In this document: one piece after another, positions 35,588-45,732 of the stretch
Position numbering within the stretch: the stretch's first letter is position 1
Layout: every line of letters begins with the position of its first letter
Assembly: GCA_022559845.1 (NCBI GenBank)
Contig: CM040124.1
Location: 68,285,491-68,349,490 of the forward strand
Direction of reading: 5' to 3'
Origin: Amorphophallus konjac
Taxonomy: Eukaryota > Streptophyta > Magnoliopsida > Alismatales > Araceae
DNA length: 64,000 bases
Position numbers and translations under genes: made by a program
The notes under the pieces: model-generated
What the model saw: the letters and a program-made list of their open reading frames with translations, nothing else
The model's database searches: none
Told to the model about the DNA's origin: nothing

Positions 35588-35820
35588 CGGATTTCACCAT
35601 TTGACGCGAGTCTCCTCATGTGTCTCAATGGGGATTCCCGGCTACTAAGATTCATCCTTGTTATAATTCTATTGCGGACTTCACCGTTTGACGCGAGTTT
35701 CCTCATGTGTCTCAATGGGGATTCTCGGCTACTAAGATTCATCCTTGTTGAAATTTGCTTCACCATTTCGCGCGAGTCTCCTCATTTGTTTCAGTGGGGA
35801 TTCCCGGCTACTTGGCTCCG
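35588..35820. repeat. Minisatellite, unit about 85 bp, three copies
   Basis: Units begin with TTTCACCATTTGACGCGAG (or close variants) and continue TCTCCTCATGTG...GGGGATTCCCGGCTACT. The third copy is shortened. Confidence 0.85.
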
Positions 35821-36002
35821 CAATCGACTAATTCATCATTTCTTTCTTTTTTTTTTGCATCTCTTTTTTTTTTAAAGTGGGGGCAGGCAGCTCTTTCATC
35901 ATGATTACCTTTCACGCGAGTGCAGAAATTCAAGCATCCGTAGAGTGCTAAGAAGAAAGTCGGACAATCTCTATGGTTGAAGACCATTGAACACATTAAG
36001 CG

Positions 36003-36046
36003 TGAAGTGGGGGGGTGTTGCCTTAGGTTTATTTTGTGAGTTGGGC
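36003..36046 (+). mobile_element. Possible polypurine tract and LTR start of an older element, cut by gypsy-3
   Basis: GAAGTGGGGGGG is followed by TGTTGCC, which looks like a polypurine tract and LTR start; gypsy-3 inserted about 32 bases later. If right, the mosaic to the left is the 3' untranslated region of an old element and 56919 onward is its LTR. No coding region or second LTR confirms it. Confidence 0.35.
36042..36046. repeat. gypsy-3 target-site duplication, left (imperfect)
   Basis: TGGGC here and TGAGC at 56919-56923: four of five bases match, the difference being G to A. Confidence 0.6.
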
Positions 36047-39000
36047 TGTAGTGCCCCAGAATTTATATAAATAATTTTTGGATTATAAATAGAATTTTCT
36101 AGAGTTTATTAGGAATTTATAAGGGCTAAATAGATTAATAAATGGATTATTGAACTAATAAATGGGTTATAAGGCCCAATGGTGTTAAATAATTAGCCTA
36201 GCCTATTCAATTAAGACTCAAAAGGTTTAAGGACCAAGCCCATTAAGTTTGGCCCATATTCTAGAAGGTTATTTAGCCTATTCACGAATTTTAAGGATAA
36301 CTACTATTTTTATAGATAATTATATAGATAAAATGAATAAAAGAGTTTTATTAAATTGAAACTCTGCACACGTTGGACGTAACGGTCTATCGGGCGACCG
36401 CTACAGTGGTGTAACGCACCTAGACACGACCGTTACACCCTGCTGATTCCGTAAGTTGAAGAACTTACAAAAAGATTAGAACTTTGGGATCCTATCTACT
36501 AGAGACCCAATTAGAAGGATGTGTAAGGTTGTTAAGGACTCTTAGGGGTTAGGTTTTGGCCAACTAAGGACTCTAGAATCGATCTAATCCTTGAACCCTA
36601 GCCAAATCCCTATAAATGGGACCCAGTTCTTAACTGAGCAACCCTTACTTTTGGCTCGTGAAGAATCAAGGTAAGGAGATAGAATTTCGGGTAAGTCCTT
36701 TGGAACTTTTTGTTTATAATACAAAGGTCTAACAACTCTCAAAATTTCATGTTAGGAGATCAAGTAACCAAGGAGATAAGGGCTTCTAAAGTCGATGATT
36801 CTATCATAGCAACCCAGGATTCAGAGCAAAGGACCACTGAAGATCAAGGAATTAGGACGCCTAAATGAGGTAATTAGAGTTCGGTGTTTTAGAACTTTTT
36901 ATTCCCCTTAGATTAATCTTCTTACCCTCCAAATTTCACCTCTTTAGGTCAAGGTATTGGAGAGTTAGGGCAACGTGAAGTTGTTGAAAAACTACAGGAA
37001 GAAGAGAACTAGGGCGTGTCTTGAAGACCCAAATTGGAAGTATAAAGCCCAGGGAAAAGGTAGGTCATCTCATGAACAACAAAAAGATCTCGTTAGGGAT
37101 AAAAGCCTTATGATTTGACTTGATTTCATACATTATAGATTGTGAATTTCATGTTTTAGTAAATTCATGCATACATGCATACCTTTAGCCTAACCAAAGA
37201 TAAAAGATATCATCTTGTTTATTCACTGCGACCTATGCATATACCTGGCCTTTACTTCGTTTATCATGGCTAGACTAGCTAGTGATTATGATTCTTCTTG
37301 CATGGACATAGTTCCTTATCTTTACTGTTAGTAGAAACTCTGACGGATGAGGGTAGGACCGTCACATGACTGTAACAGCCCTACGATAAGTCGTCACACC
37401 CTCTGTTGTGTTTAAATTGTTATGTTGTCTCTGACGCACCATAGCAGGTGCGTTACCATACTGTAACGGCCCCTCGACAAACCGTCACAGAGACTGTAAC
37501 GCGCCTATGCTAGACCGTTAGAACAATATTTTCTGTCAACTCGAGACGGAATGGAAATTAGTCAAGTCTACTTATAAATAAGCCTAGTTATCTAAGTTTT
37601 AACATGATATCATGACTTTGAGTTTATTTATTGATTCATGATAGGGATTGCATGATTATAAGCATTTGAAGTTATTTTGAGTTATGTTAATTTCATTGGC
37701 TAAACTTTATAGTTTATATTTAATTTATGATTTCAAATGATGTATTGACGGAGTTTTATTATGGTTTCACATCGTTTCCCAGTATTTTCTATCTATAGAG
37801 TCATTTTCTTTAAGTGCATGGCATATATTCCGATATATGGCCATTAGTTCACACTTTACACTATAGGAACATTATCTTGAACATGAGGACCTCTCTATTG
37901 GATATTCCCTCCAATGGACTAGGAAATCTTGTTTCAAGGCCTCCGTAATTGTCCGCGAGCCTGGGATTCCCACTAGGACGCCGAGGTGATTATACCATGA
38001 AAGCCCAATCATTAGAAAACACTATCGATGGTTTCTGGTTTTTGGAGATGTAACGGATCAATGTTGGACCGTCAGGCTCATCTAACGGCCCAATAAACGA
38101 CCGTCACATTTAAACTGAGTCCAATTTATTGGTTCTGGATTCAACCCATTATAACGGATCAAGACTAGACCGTCACCTTGTTATGTCCAATTAACCCAAG
38201 GTTTTACCAAAGGGTTGATATTCTAAAGTTCCTAGATGGATCATGGATATTCTAGGACTTGTCATATTGTTCAAGATACTTAATTTAATTTATAAAAAAT
38301 AAGGAATGTACCGTTATGCTGTCGAATTATTTCCATAAGCATAACCTTGTTTTAAGTCATTCTTGACTCGCATTTCTTAATTGAAGCGTTCATTCATTGA
38401 ACTATTGTTATCATGAGCTTATTGAACTTATTACATTCTTGGCCATACATTATTGTTACATGCATGGAAATAGCTTGATTTATACTTGAAGATGCGATCG
38501 AGCACTGATTGTGTTCAAGGGCTCTATGCTAGTCCCCTCGGTTGATTGTCGGAAACATACTACTATAAACCATGGGGTATGATGCTACTGACGTCGCATT
38601 ACATTGGGAGTACTTTCTTTATAAATAAGTGAAAATCCACGGTATCATGAAAATACTTGTACATGACTATTGCTTGATATTCCACAGAAATTCACGAAGT
38701 ACTTACTCATAAGTAAAAGATGCTGGAGTGATGATTATGTGGCTTGCTAGTACATTCTCGAGACGTTCTTGCTCATGAAAGGCCATATCATGTTCTTGTG
38801 ACATTCGTGCTAATTCATACTTGCTCATTCTATTATCTTTGTTACTTTGGTTATTCGCATGATTGATCGCATTCGCATGATTGTACCTAAATTCTTTAGA
38901 GCTAAAATACTAATTAATTAAACATTGTTAATCATGTTGATGCGAAGATACCTACTAGGGAAGTGTGCTCATGACATATTTCCAATCTTTTTTTGGAGAT

Positions 39001-39351
39001 GGAAGTGATACGAATTCGGATTCGAGTTATATAAGTAGCGGGTCTGAGAGCGAATGAAAGCCATATCAAATTGAGAGTGAAGACTTAGGAAGTCTACAAT
39101 GTTTAGATTGAGTTTATGTAATTTCTTGTTTCTTGAGTCTAGTGGAATGGAAAAGGATGAAAATGTTATTGTACTTGAATACTTGATTATTAATGAAATA
39201 AAGTTGGAGTTTGAGTAATTATTGTGGGATTGCATTCTTATGTGTGATTGCCTTGCGCTCTGATCGTTCTTGCTTGCAAGAGACTTACCATGCCGGCTGT
39301 TCGCGTTCCTCGAGTGAGTCTTCCGCTGTAATAAAGGCTCGAGGCGTGACA
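36047..39351 (+). mobile_element. gypsy-3 5' LTR (3305 bp)
   Basis: It starts TGTAGTGCCCC and ends AGGCGTGACA. It holds at least eight dyads pairing AACGG-type and CCGT-type words (36378-36435, 37350-37525, 38050-38180). No coding frame of note. Close in sequence and equal in length to the 3' LTR. Confidence 0.95.
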
Positions 39352-39357
39352 ATTAAG

Positions 39358-39371
39358 TTGGTATCAGAGCC
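39358..39371 (+). other. gypsy-3 primer-binding site
   Basis: TTGGTATCAGAGCC, complementary to the 3' end of initiator tRNA-Met, starting six bases after the LTR end. Confidence 0.9.
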
Positions 39372-39585
39372 TAAGTCTCAGGACTTAGGAAGAAGAATCA
39401 TGTCATAGGATTAGTCCAAGGCTTAAGGACGCCTACCTATGAACTAAGGAAGAAATTTCCATACCCATGCGAGAACTGGGTAGAGCCCGAGATAAAGATA
39501 GTTAATTAGCTTTAAGATTAATTTTCTTCCAATTTCATGAGAAATAACAAGTTGTTATATTTCTCTCAGGTACCTTATTATTACC

Positions 39586-40803
39586 ATGGCTCATCGCGTA
39601 GATTGGAATGGCATGCAACAAACGGTTGCCGGCCTTACTCAGGCATTACAAACCATGGCGCAAGCTGGCGAAGGGGCAAGAGCTGGGGATTTACATCACA
39701 ATTTTCAGAGTTTAAACCCTCCGCGTTTCTATGGTTCTTCTAATCCGGATGAAGTAGAGAACTGGATTGACGAGATGAATCGTATATTTGACGTCATCTA
39801 TTGCACCGATCAAGAGAAGGTGCGTCTTGCAACTTTCCAACTCAACAAGGATGCCCGTATATGGTGGAAGTCGATTCTGGCACCTCCGGCCGATGCACCT
39901 CATACATGGGATGGTTTTCTCACCTTGTTCCGTGCTAAGTACTTTTCTGAGCATGTGAAAGAAAGAAAGGCTGTGGAGTTCGCCTCTCTTCGACAAGGAA
40001 TGATGACAGTGGCAGAATATGAATTGCAATTCTAAAGACTAGCACCTTATGCACCGCATCTAAGCAGCACCGATCTATTGAAGGTAAATCAGTTTATGGA
40101 CGGGTTATGACCTGGCTTTATTCAGTAGCTCGGGACCCAAAACATATGTACCTATGAGGAGATGGTTTAGCGGGCATATTTATGTGAAAGGACCTTGGAA
40201 AAGGTTGAGAAATTGAAAGGAAAAGGAGAAGAGTCTAGCCGATGACCTGATCGGCGCTATAAGAAGGAAAAGTTCAGCATCACGGATCCTTAAAAAAGCC
40301 GTGATAGTAAGAAAAGATCCAGGAGTGGGAACGGTGGAAGTTCCCAGAAGAACAAGAAGATTAAGGAGCAGGAGCAAGTCGCCACGGCTTGCACTTTTTA
40401 CGAAAATTTCGGCCATTTGGTTGAAGAGTGTTGGAAGCGTCTCGGTGCTTGTCTACGCTGTGGAAGAAGGGAGCATCGCATGCCGGATTGCCCCCTTATG
40501 AAGGACCAGTCATCTGGTGGTGGACGCAGGAGGCAGGCTCGCCTCAATGCCGTTCTAGAGGAAGAAGAAGCACCAAGGGATGGTGGACTTATGGAAGGTA
40601 CTCTTCAAATTTACTCTCGCCCTACATTTGTGCCATTTGATACTGGTGCCTCTCATTCTTTTGTCTCCACTACTTTCGCAAAAATATTACCAATTGTATC
40701 GGTTCCCTTACTTTCAGATCTTACTATTACCACACCCTTAGGTTCTGGAACAAAGCTTACCGACTATTATCCTGATAGCGAAGTGCTAGTAGAAGGTCAT
40801 AAT
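39586..40803 (+). pseudogene. gypsy-3 gag and protease (broken, interrupted)
   Basis: It starts at the ATG at 39586 (MAHRVDWNGM). The retrotransposon Gag core follows (FQSLNPPRFYGSSNPDEVE, WIDEMNRIFDVI, FRAKYFSEHVKERKAVEF). A knuckle-like CLRCGRREHRMPDC is present with the usual Gly before His changed to Glu. The protease site FDTGASHSFVS is intact. Six in-frame stops lie in gag: TAA 40033-40035, TGA 40108-40110, TAG 40126-40128, TAG 40168-40170, TGA 40243-40245, TAA 40291-40293; several fit CAG-to-TAG or CGA-to-TGA change. The copia element begins at 40804. The frame resumes at 50387. Confidence 0.92.
40799..40803. repeat. Target-site duplication of inner copia element, left
   Basis: ATAAT, exact match to 50382-50386. 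Confidence 0.88.
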
Positions 40804-41968
40804 TATTGTGCCCCTGTGGTTTTGATGTCAGCAAGCACTATGAGTATGAATGATTGATTGTTGTGCCCCTGTGGTTTTGATGTCAGCAAGCACTATGAGT
40901 ATGAATGATTGATCACCATGTGTCTGCATATGAATGATTGATTGAGCATCTTACTTCCATGCATGCATAAAGAGTCGTATGGGTTCTAATATAGAGTGCG
41001 TCGATGCACTGTAGTGGCTGCGTCGACTCAGTCCAGCTTTTCTGGAAGGATACCCATTCTGGAAGGGGGTGTGCGTTGACGTAGTATGGGCACTGCGTTG
41101 ACGCAACCAGTTGTGTGTTCTAGCATTAACTCTGTAAAAACACATGCATACTCAGTGCATTGTTAGTTCTCTTGCACATTGCATCGGTGCATTCATCAGT
41201 TGCTTCAATACTAAGTCAGTACAGTTCATGCATATCGCATACACATATTCGGTGCAATTTATAGCTCCGCATTCACGACAAGTCTGTCCATGCATAACTT
41301 GAAGTCGATGCGTGTTCATTGCATCTATCAAGTCTGTACATCACCCGTGTTCTTCATGCATATACATAGTCAGTACATTCGTTTGTTTCATATGTACACA
41401 AAGTCTGCACACTCTCTATTGATATGTCCGTGCATCATCTCACAAGTCTGTACAACCGTTGTTGATACTAGCATTCAAGTTCATGCATCATTTCACAAGT
41501 CTGTACAACCTTTGTTGAGTCGAGCGTTTAAGTTCGTACAGCATTTCATCAGAGTCTGTACATTAGGAAGTCTTGCTTAAACTGTTGGCACAGCAAGTCG
41601 ATGCATCGTTTGTACATTGCACACAAAGTCTGCACATTCCTCGGTGGTATATCTGTGCATCGTTTGTACATTGCACACAAAGTCTGCACATTCCTCGGTG
41701 GTATATCTGTGCATCATTTGTACATCGCACACAAAGTATGTACACTCATCGGTGGCATGTCCGTGCATTCATATTCAATGTGCATACTTTCCTGCATGCA
41801 AACTGCATTACACACCATCAAGTCTGTACATGCTTTGCATCAAGTCTGTACATGCTTAGTTCAACTCTCGAACTAACTCAGTGCGTCTTTCTGTCTTTCC
41901 TTTCAGATTAACTCAAACTGATGACAAGTCTGATATGACAGAACTGCTGGTCGAGGAACTTAAGAAGG

Positions 41969-42109
41969 GCACGTGATCCAAGAATGGAGGAAGTGCCAGG
42001 ATAGTGACACGTGTATTGCAGCAGGTTGAAATACTACCACGTGGTCAAGGTGCTAGGGCGGGAATTCGTGGAAGACACACGCCCATCTACCTTCACTGCT
42101 CTATAAATA
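41969..42109 (+). promoter_or_regulatory. Inner copia 5' LTR promoter: three CACGTG boxes and TATA box
   Basis: GCACGTGA at 41969-41976, ACACGTGT around 42007-42014, CCACGTGG at 42037-42044, TATAAATA at 42102-42109. Confidence 0.72.
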
Positions 42110-42559
42110 AGAGACTTCTCCATCTGGAGAAAGTCATCGTGAAAAGTGTGATCGAAATAGGGGAACTTACTTGAAAGAGCTGAAGCAGAAAGAGCCTGCA
42201 CGATCCAGAAAAAGAAGAAAGAGAGAAGAAGAGAACGAGAGAGTTGAGAAAGAAAGAGTGAGCATTACAGAAGTAGATAGAAGAAGAAAGATCTACAGCA
42301 GCACAATCCAGTGAGGAGAAGAGAGTAGCAGCAGAGAAGAGCAGAAGTGAAAGTGAGAGAGCTCGTGAGATCGAGAGAGATCGAGAGAGAGAGAGAGTGA
42401 AGAAAGAGCTTGAGGAGAAGAAGAAGAGAAGCTTCATTGAAGATCTGTTATCTATTGGCTCTTGGATCAGATCTAGACTAACTTGTTCCTATCCTTTACA
42501 ACTTTCAGTTGCTGTGTTTCCTTTGTTCTTCTTATTTTTCGTTTGAAACTCTATTTCAA

Positions 42560-42830
42560 GCTGTAAGTCAACAGAGCTAAGCTGTATTGCTCAGCGTTGC
42601 AGAGGAGGATTCCTTTGGTCAGCAAGCTGTGTTGCTCAGTGGGCGAGGTGGATACCTCGGACAGCGAGCTGTGTTGCTCAGTCGGCGAGGTGGATACCTT
42701 GGACAGCAAGCTGTGATGCTCAGCTGTTTGTAGGCAAGCTGTGAGGCCTAGCCATTCAAGCTGTGAGTCAGCGGGAAGCCACACTCGGGTTTGAGTGTGG
42801 GGTGGACGTAGGTCTGTGGACCGAACCACC
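42560..42830 (+). other. Inner copia R/U5 hairpin string with conserved cassette
   Basis: Repeated units of about 48 bp (AGCAAGCTGTGTTGCTCAG then CGAGGTGGATACCTCGG; stem CGAGGT/ACCTCG). The cassette follows: P1 CCACACTC/GAGTGTGG (42779-42800), P2 GGTGG/CCACC (42801-42805 with 42826-42830), P3 GGTC/GACC (42811-42822). Confidence 0.7.
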
Positions 42831-43097
42831 TAAAAATTCCTTCGTGCACTGTGGTTTGAATGCTTACTGTTTGCTTCCGATAGATGAATGCTTAGGCTTG
42901 AACTATCTTTCTATGTCCAGTGAGCCAATTGACTGCACATTCTTTGTTTGATTAAACGCACCAGTCTTTCAGACTCGATTGAACTTAGTTCGTTTCAATT
43001 CCGTATCTCCGAGTGTTCAAATTTATCTATTGGGCAAAAAAATTTTAAGGATAGATTCATTCACCCCCCTCTGAATCCATCGCACCAGCCTCAACAA

Positions 43098-43110
43098 TTG
43101 GTATCAGAGC
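43098..43110 (+). other. Inner copia primer-binding site
   Basis: TTGGTATCAGAGC one base after the LTR end; initiator tRNA-Met complement. Confidence 0.92.
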
Positions 43111-43232
43111 GGGTCTCTGAGTTTTCAGATCCAACGATCTGCAGAGGATCCTGCTGTCTTTGGTGCTATATTGCTATTGGTGCATTTCTTATCGACTGCT
43201 TTGTGCGTTGAACATGTTTGCTATCTGTCTTA

Positions 43233-44717
43233 ATGGCTCGTCCGTTTGCGTTTGATGGTTCTAATTTTAGTAATTGGTTTGGCGGCCTATGCGTTTATAT
43301 AAATTCCATTGACCCTAATCTATGGAGTTTGGTTTCAAAAGGCCCACACCAATTACCTCATGATGAGACCAAGTGGTCTAGAGAGGACAGAGTAAAGAAC
43401 CGTGATAATGTCACAGTTCTTAATATTTTGAAAGCTGTAGTTAATACTGATAGACTTCCTTTTGTTCTCAGGTGTACATCTGGAAAAGAAATATTGGATA
43501 AATTGATGGCCAGTTACGAAAAGAATGGGGAACAGTGCTTGATGGCGAAACGAAGAGATGATGATGAGGAAACAATATCTCAGGTAAATGCCAGATCAGA
43601 AGAATCTTCTTTTGATGAATTGGTTGTGATGTATGATGAATTGTTAGAGTTGTCCAAGAAAATGAAATTTGAGAACAAAAGACTGAAGAAAAAGATCGAA
43701 CAAAATAAGTCTAAATTCATATGTGATGTTTGTCCTACATTGAAGCAGTCTTATGATGTTTGTTTAATAGATGTTCAAAATTTTAAGGAACAAAATGGTT
43801 CTTTAAAAATTGAAAATCAAACATGTTTGACCAAGATATCAGAACTTGAGAATCAGCTGAATAAGAAGAAAGATGAGCATCTAAAAAGCATGCAAGAACT
43901 GATCGAGATTAATTCTGTAATGGACAAACTGAAGTTTGAAAATGCTAAAGTTCAAAAAGAAAATGAAAATCTCAAGGCTAGAATGAATGAAGTCAGTAAG
44001 GAAGCTGCACATATTTTCTCTGTAGAGTCAAGCTGCAACAAATGCTCGGTTCTGCAAGAACGTAATGAGGAACTCTACAGTGAAAATGAATGGCTGAATA
44101 AACAAATTACCTCATTTAAAGAGGATCACAAAAATTTGCTTGCTGAGAAAATTAAAGTGGAAGAAAGAGAAGAGGAACTAATTGAGAAACTGGAGTTGAT
44201 GTCCAGAAATGAAAAATGTGATGAAGAAATTGAGAAGCTGATCAAAGAGAACAAAGAACTGAAAGAACAAAATAAGAAACTCATGGTCTTAAGTACTATT
44301 ATTTCAGAGAGGCTTCTAGCTATCGAGAGAGAAAGATCTGTAAATAAGGAAGTTCAAGCACAAAAACTTGAGGAGGACAAAATTGAATTGAAAGCTGAAA
44401 TTGAAAAATATAAAACTGCAAACAAAGTACTAAGTGAATGTATTAATTGCAGAGAACAAAAGATTGCTAGTTACGAAATCCACATTGCCTCTTTGGAAAA
44501 TAAAATTCATGATTTGGAAAATTCAGCACCTAAGACTGTTGAAAATAAAGGAAAAATGAAAGCTATTATGGAAGGTGAGGATGATAATTTAAGAAAGGGG
44601 ATAAGTTACAGTTCTGACGTTAGGGAAATTATTAGAAACTAGCTATACACCACTTTTGTGCAAAGCTTTGATGTAGCTGGTACCTCAAGTCAATCCCCAA
44701 AATAAAATAAAAATTAG
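43233..44717 (+). pseudogene. Rebuilt Gag, part 1: half capsid-like domain plus long coiled coil
   Basis: I take ATG 43233 (MARPFAFDGSNFSNW) as start rather than the TTG at 43218. Residues 1 to about 95 match the N-terminal half of the copia Gag domain, ending KEILDKLMASYE, which aligns with KKMWDELKLIYE in copia-2. The next residues jump to CLMAKRRDDDEE, equivalent to GICLMAKSDEE downstream of the copia-2 zinc knuckle, so about 190 residues including that knuckle are missing. From about residue 120 to 440 the protein is a Lys/Glu-rich coiled coil. The open frame ends TAG at 44640-44642 after 469 residues; TAA at 44703 and TAG at 44715 follow in the same frame before the zinc array. Likely role: particle assembly or RNA binding in trans, by inference. 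Confidence 0.85.
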
Positions 44718-44771
44718 AAATCACCTTCATCATCTGTATTTCAATTCAAAGCTCAGAAAATTGAAAAACAA

Positions 44772-45732
44772 ATGAAAATTGAGAAAAACAGGAAGAATTT
44801 AAAAAGAAATGCTCAACCGAATAAGATTAAATTTGTCCCTGCTCGTGCTAGGAATTTTGATGGTTGCTTGGATTATGATAGTGAATTGCATGCAACTTAC
44901 AAATCACCTACTCACTCGCATGCATCTGAGAAGGAAGCCTCATGTTATTACTGTGGCAAAGCAGGGCATATCATGGATGACTGCAGACTATTAAAAGAAG
45001 ATGAGCATACAAATAAAACACTGCATTCTAGGAATTCATCTGATAGAAACCACACCACTAAGAGATCTGATGCATCATGTTATTACTGTGGTAGGCGTGG
45101 TCATCTAATGAATGCATATTTTATCATCAAAGAAGACAATAAACTGCATGCTAGAATTTCCTCACATGATCATGGCCCATATAGATATAAATATACTTCA
45201 GGCCAGCACACTATTTGTTTCACTTGCAACAAGCCTGGGCACAAGGTAGATGAGTGCTGGTTAGGAAATTATTGGGGTAACAATGACTCAAGAGGCAAGC
45301 ACCTTAGATGTCTTGAATGTGGTAAGTATGGGCATGCAATCAAGGACTGCTGGTATGCTCAGGGAAATCATGCTAACTCCAAATCTACTAAGTTCCCTAG
45401 AACAAGACCTGTAAATATTTCATGCTTCAACTGTGATAAACCAGGTCATAAGTCTGCAAATTGTTGGTTATCAGGTAATAAGAAACAAACTGTCCATGCA
45501 TACAACAGAACATTTCATGCTTATGTTCATGGGTCTCAGACTGCTGTTGATATGCATTATAGGACCAAGAAAATCTGTTGTTTCATGTAGATATTGTGGA
45601 AAATCTGGTCACTCAATGGATAGTTGTTACATGATTGATTATGATGATAATGCTGCTAAGAGACTGTTCAGAACACCTGTCAGGGTTAACGCAAGACCCA
45701 AGACTGTTTGGGTCCCTGCAGGATCAAAATGA
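44772..45732 (+). pseudogene. Rebuilt Gag, part 2: array of six CCHC zinc-knuckle units
   Basis: In the same frame as part 1 there are five CX2CX4HX4C-type units: CYYCGKAGHIMDDC (44943-44984), CYYCGRRGHLMNAY (45078-45119, last Cys replaced by Tyr), CFTCNKPGHKVDEC (45216-45257), CLECGKYGHAIKDC (45309-45350) and CFNCDKPGHKSANC (45423-45464). The frame ends TAG at 45588-45590. A frame change near 45575 opens the sixth unit CRYCGKSGHSMDSC (45586-45627) and the tail KTVWVPAGSK, which resembles the end of copia-2 gag. CCHC knuckles bind nucleic acid; ordinary copia Gag, as in copia-2, has one. Spacing of 93 to 163 bases suggests duplication of a block, not a simple microsatellite. Confidence 0.87.

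Larger units (their letters stand above)
40804..43096 (+). mobile_element. Inner copia element 5' LTR
   Basis: It starts TATTGTGCCCC (TGTTGTGCCCC in the 3' copy, so the first G became A) and ends CTCAACA. The first 56 or so bases are tandemly duplicated in both LTRs. U3 holds AGTCTGTACAT and GTCGGTGCA words (41140-41870). Confidence 0.92.

Noticed and set aside
41601..41876. Cys/His-containing repeated frame that could pass for zinc fingers
   Set aside because: It is the translation of the AAGTCTGTACATT-type U3 words in an LTR, recurs in the 3' LTR, and lacks regular CX2C spacing.
43098..43110. tRNA gene fragment
   Set aside because: The match is to the complement of a tRNA 3' end and sits at the LTR edge, so it is a primer site; no cloverleaf follows. 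The same holds for 12126 and 39358.
43218..43232. Upstream TTG start for the inner copia Gag
   Set aside because: ATG at 43233 gives MARPFAFDGSNFSNW, which aligns with the start of the Gag domain; a TTG start is not needed.
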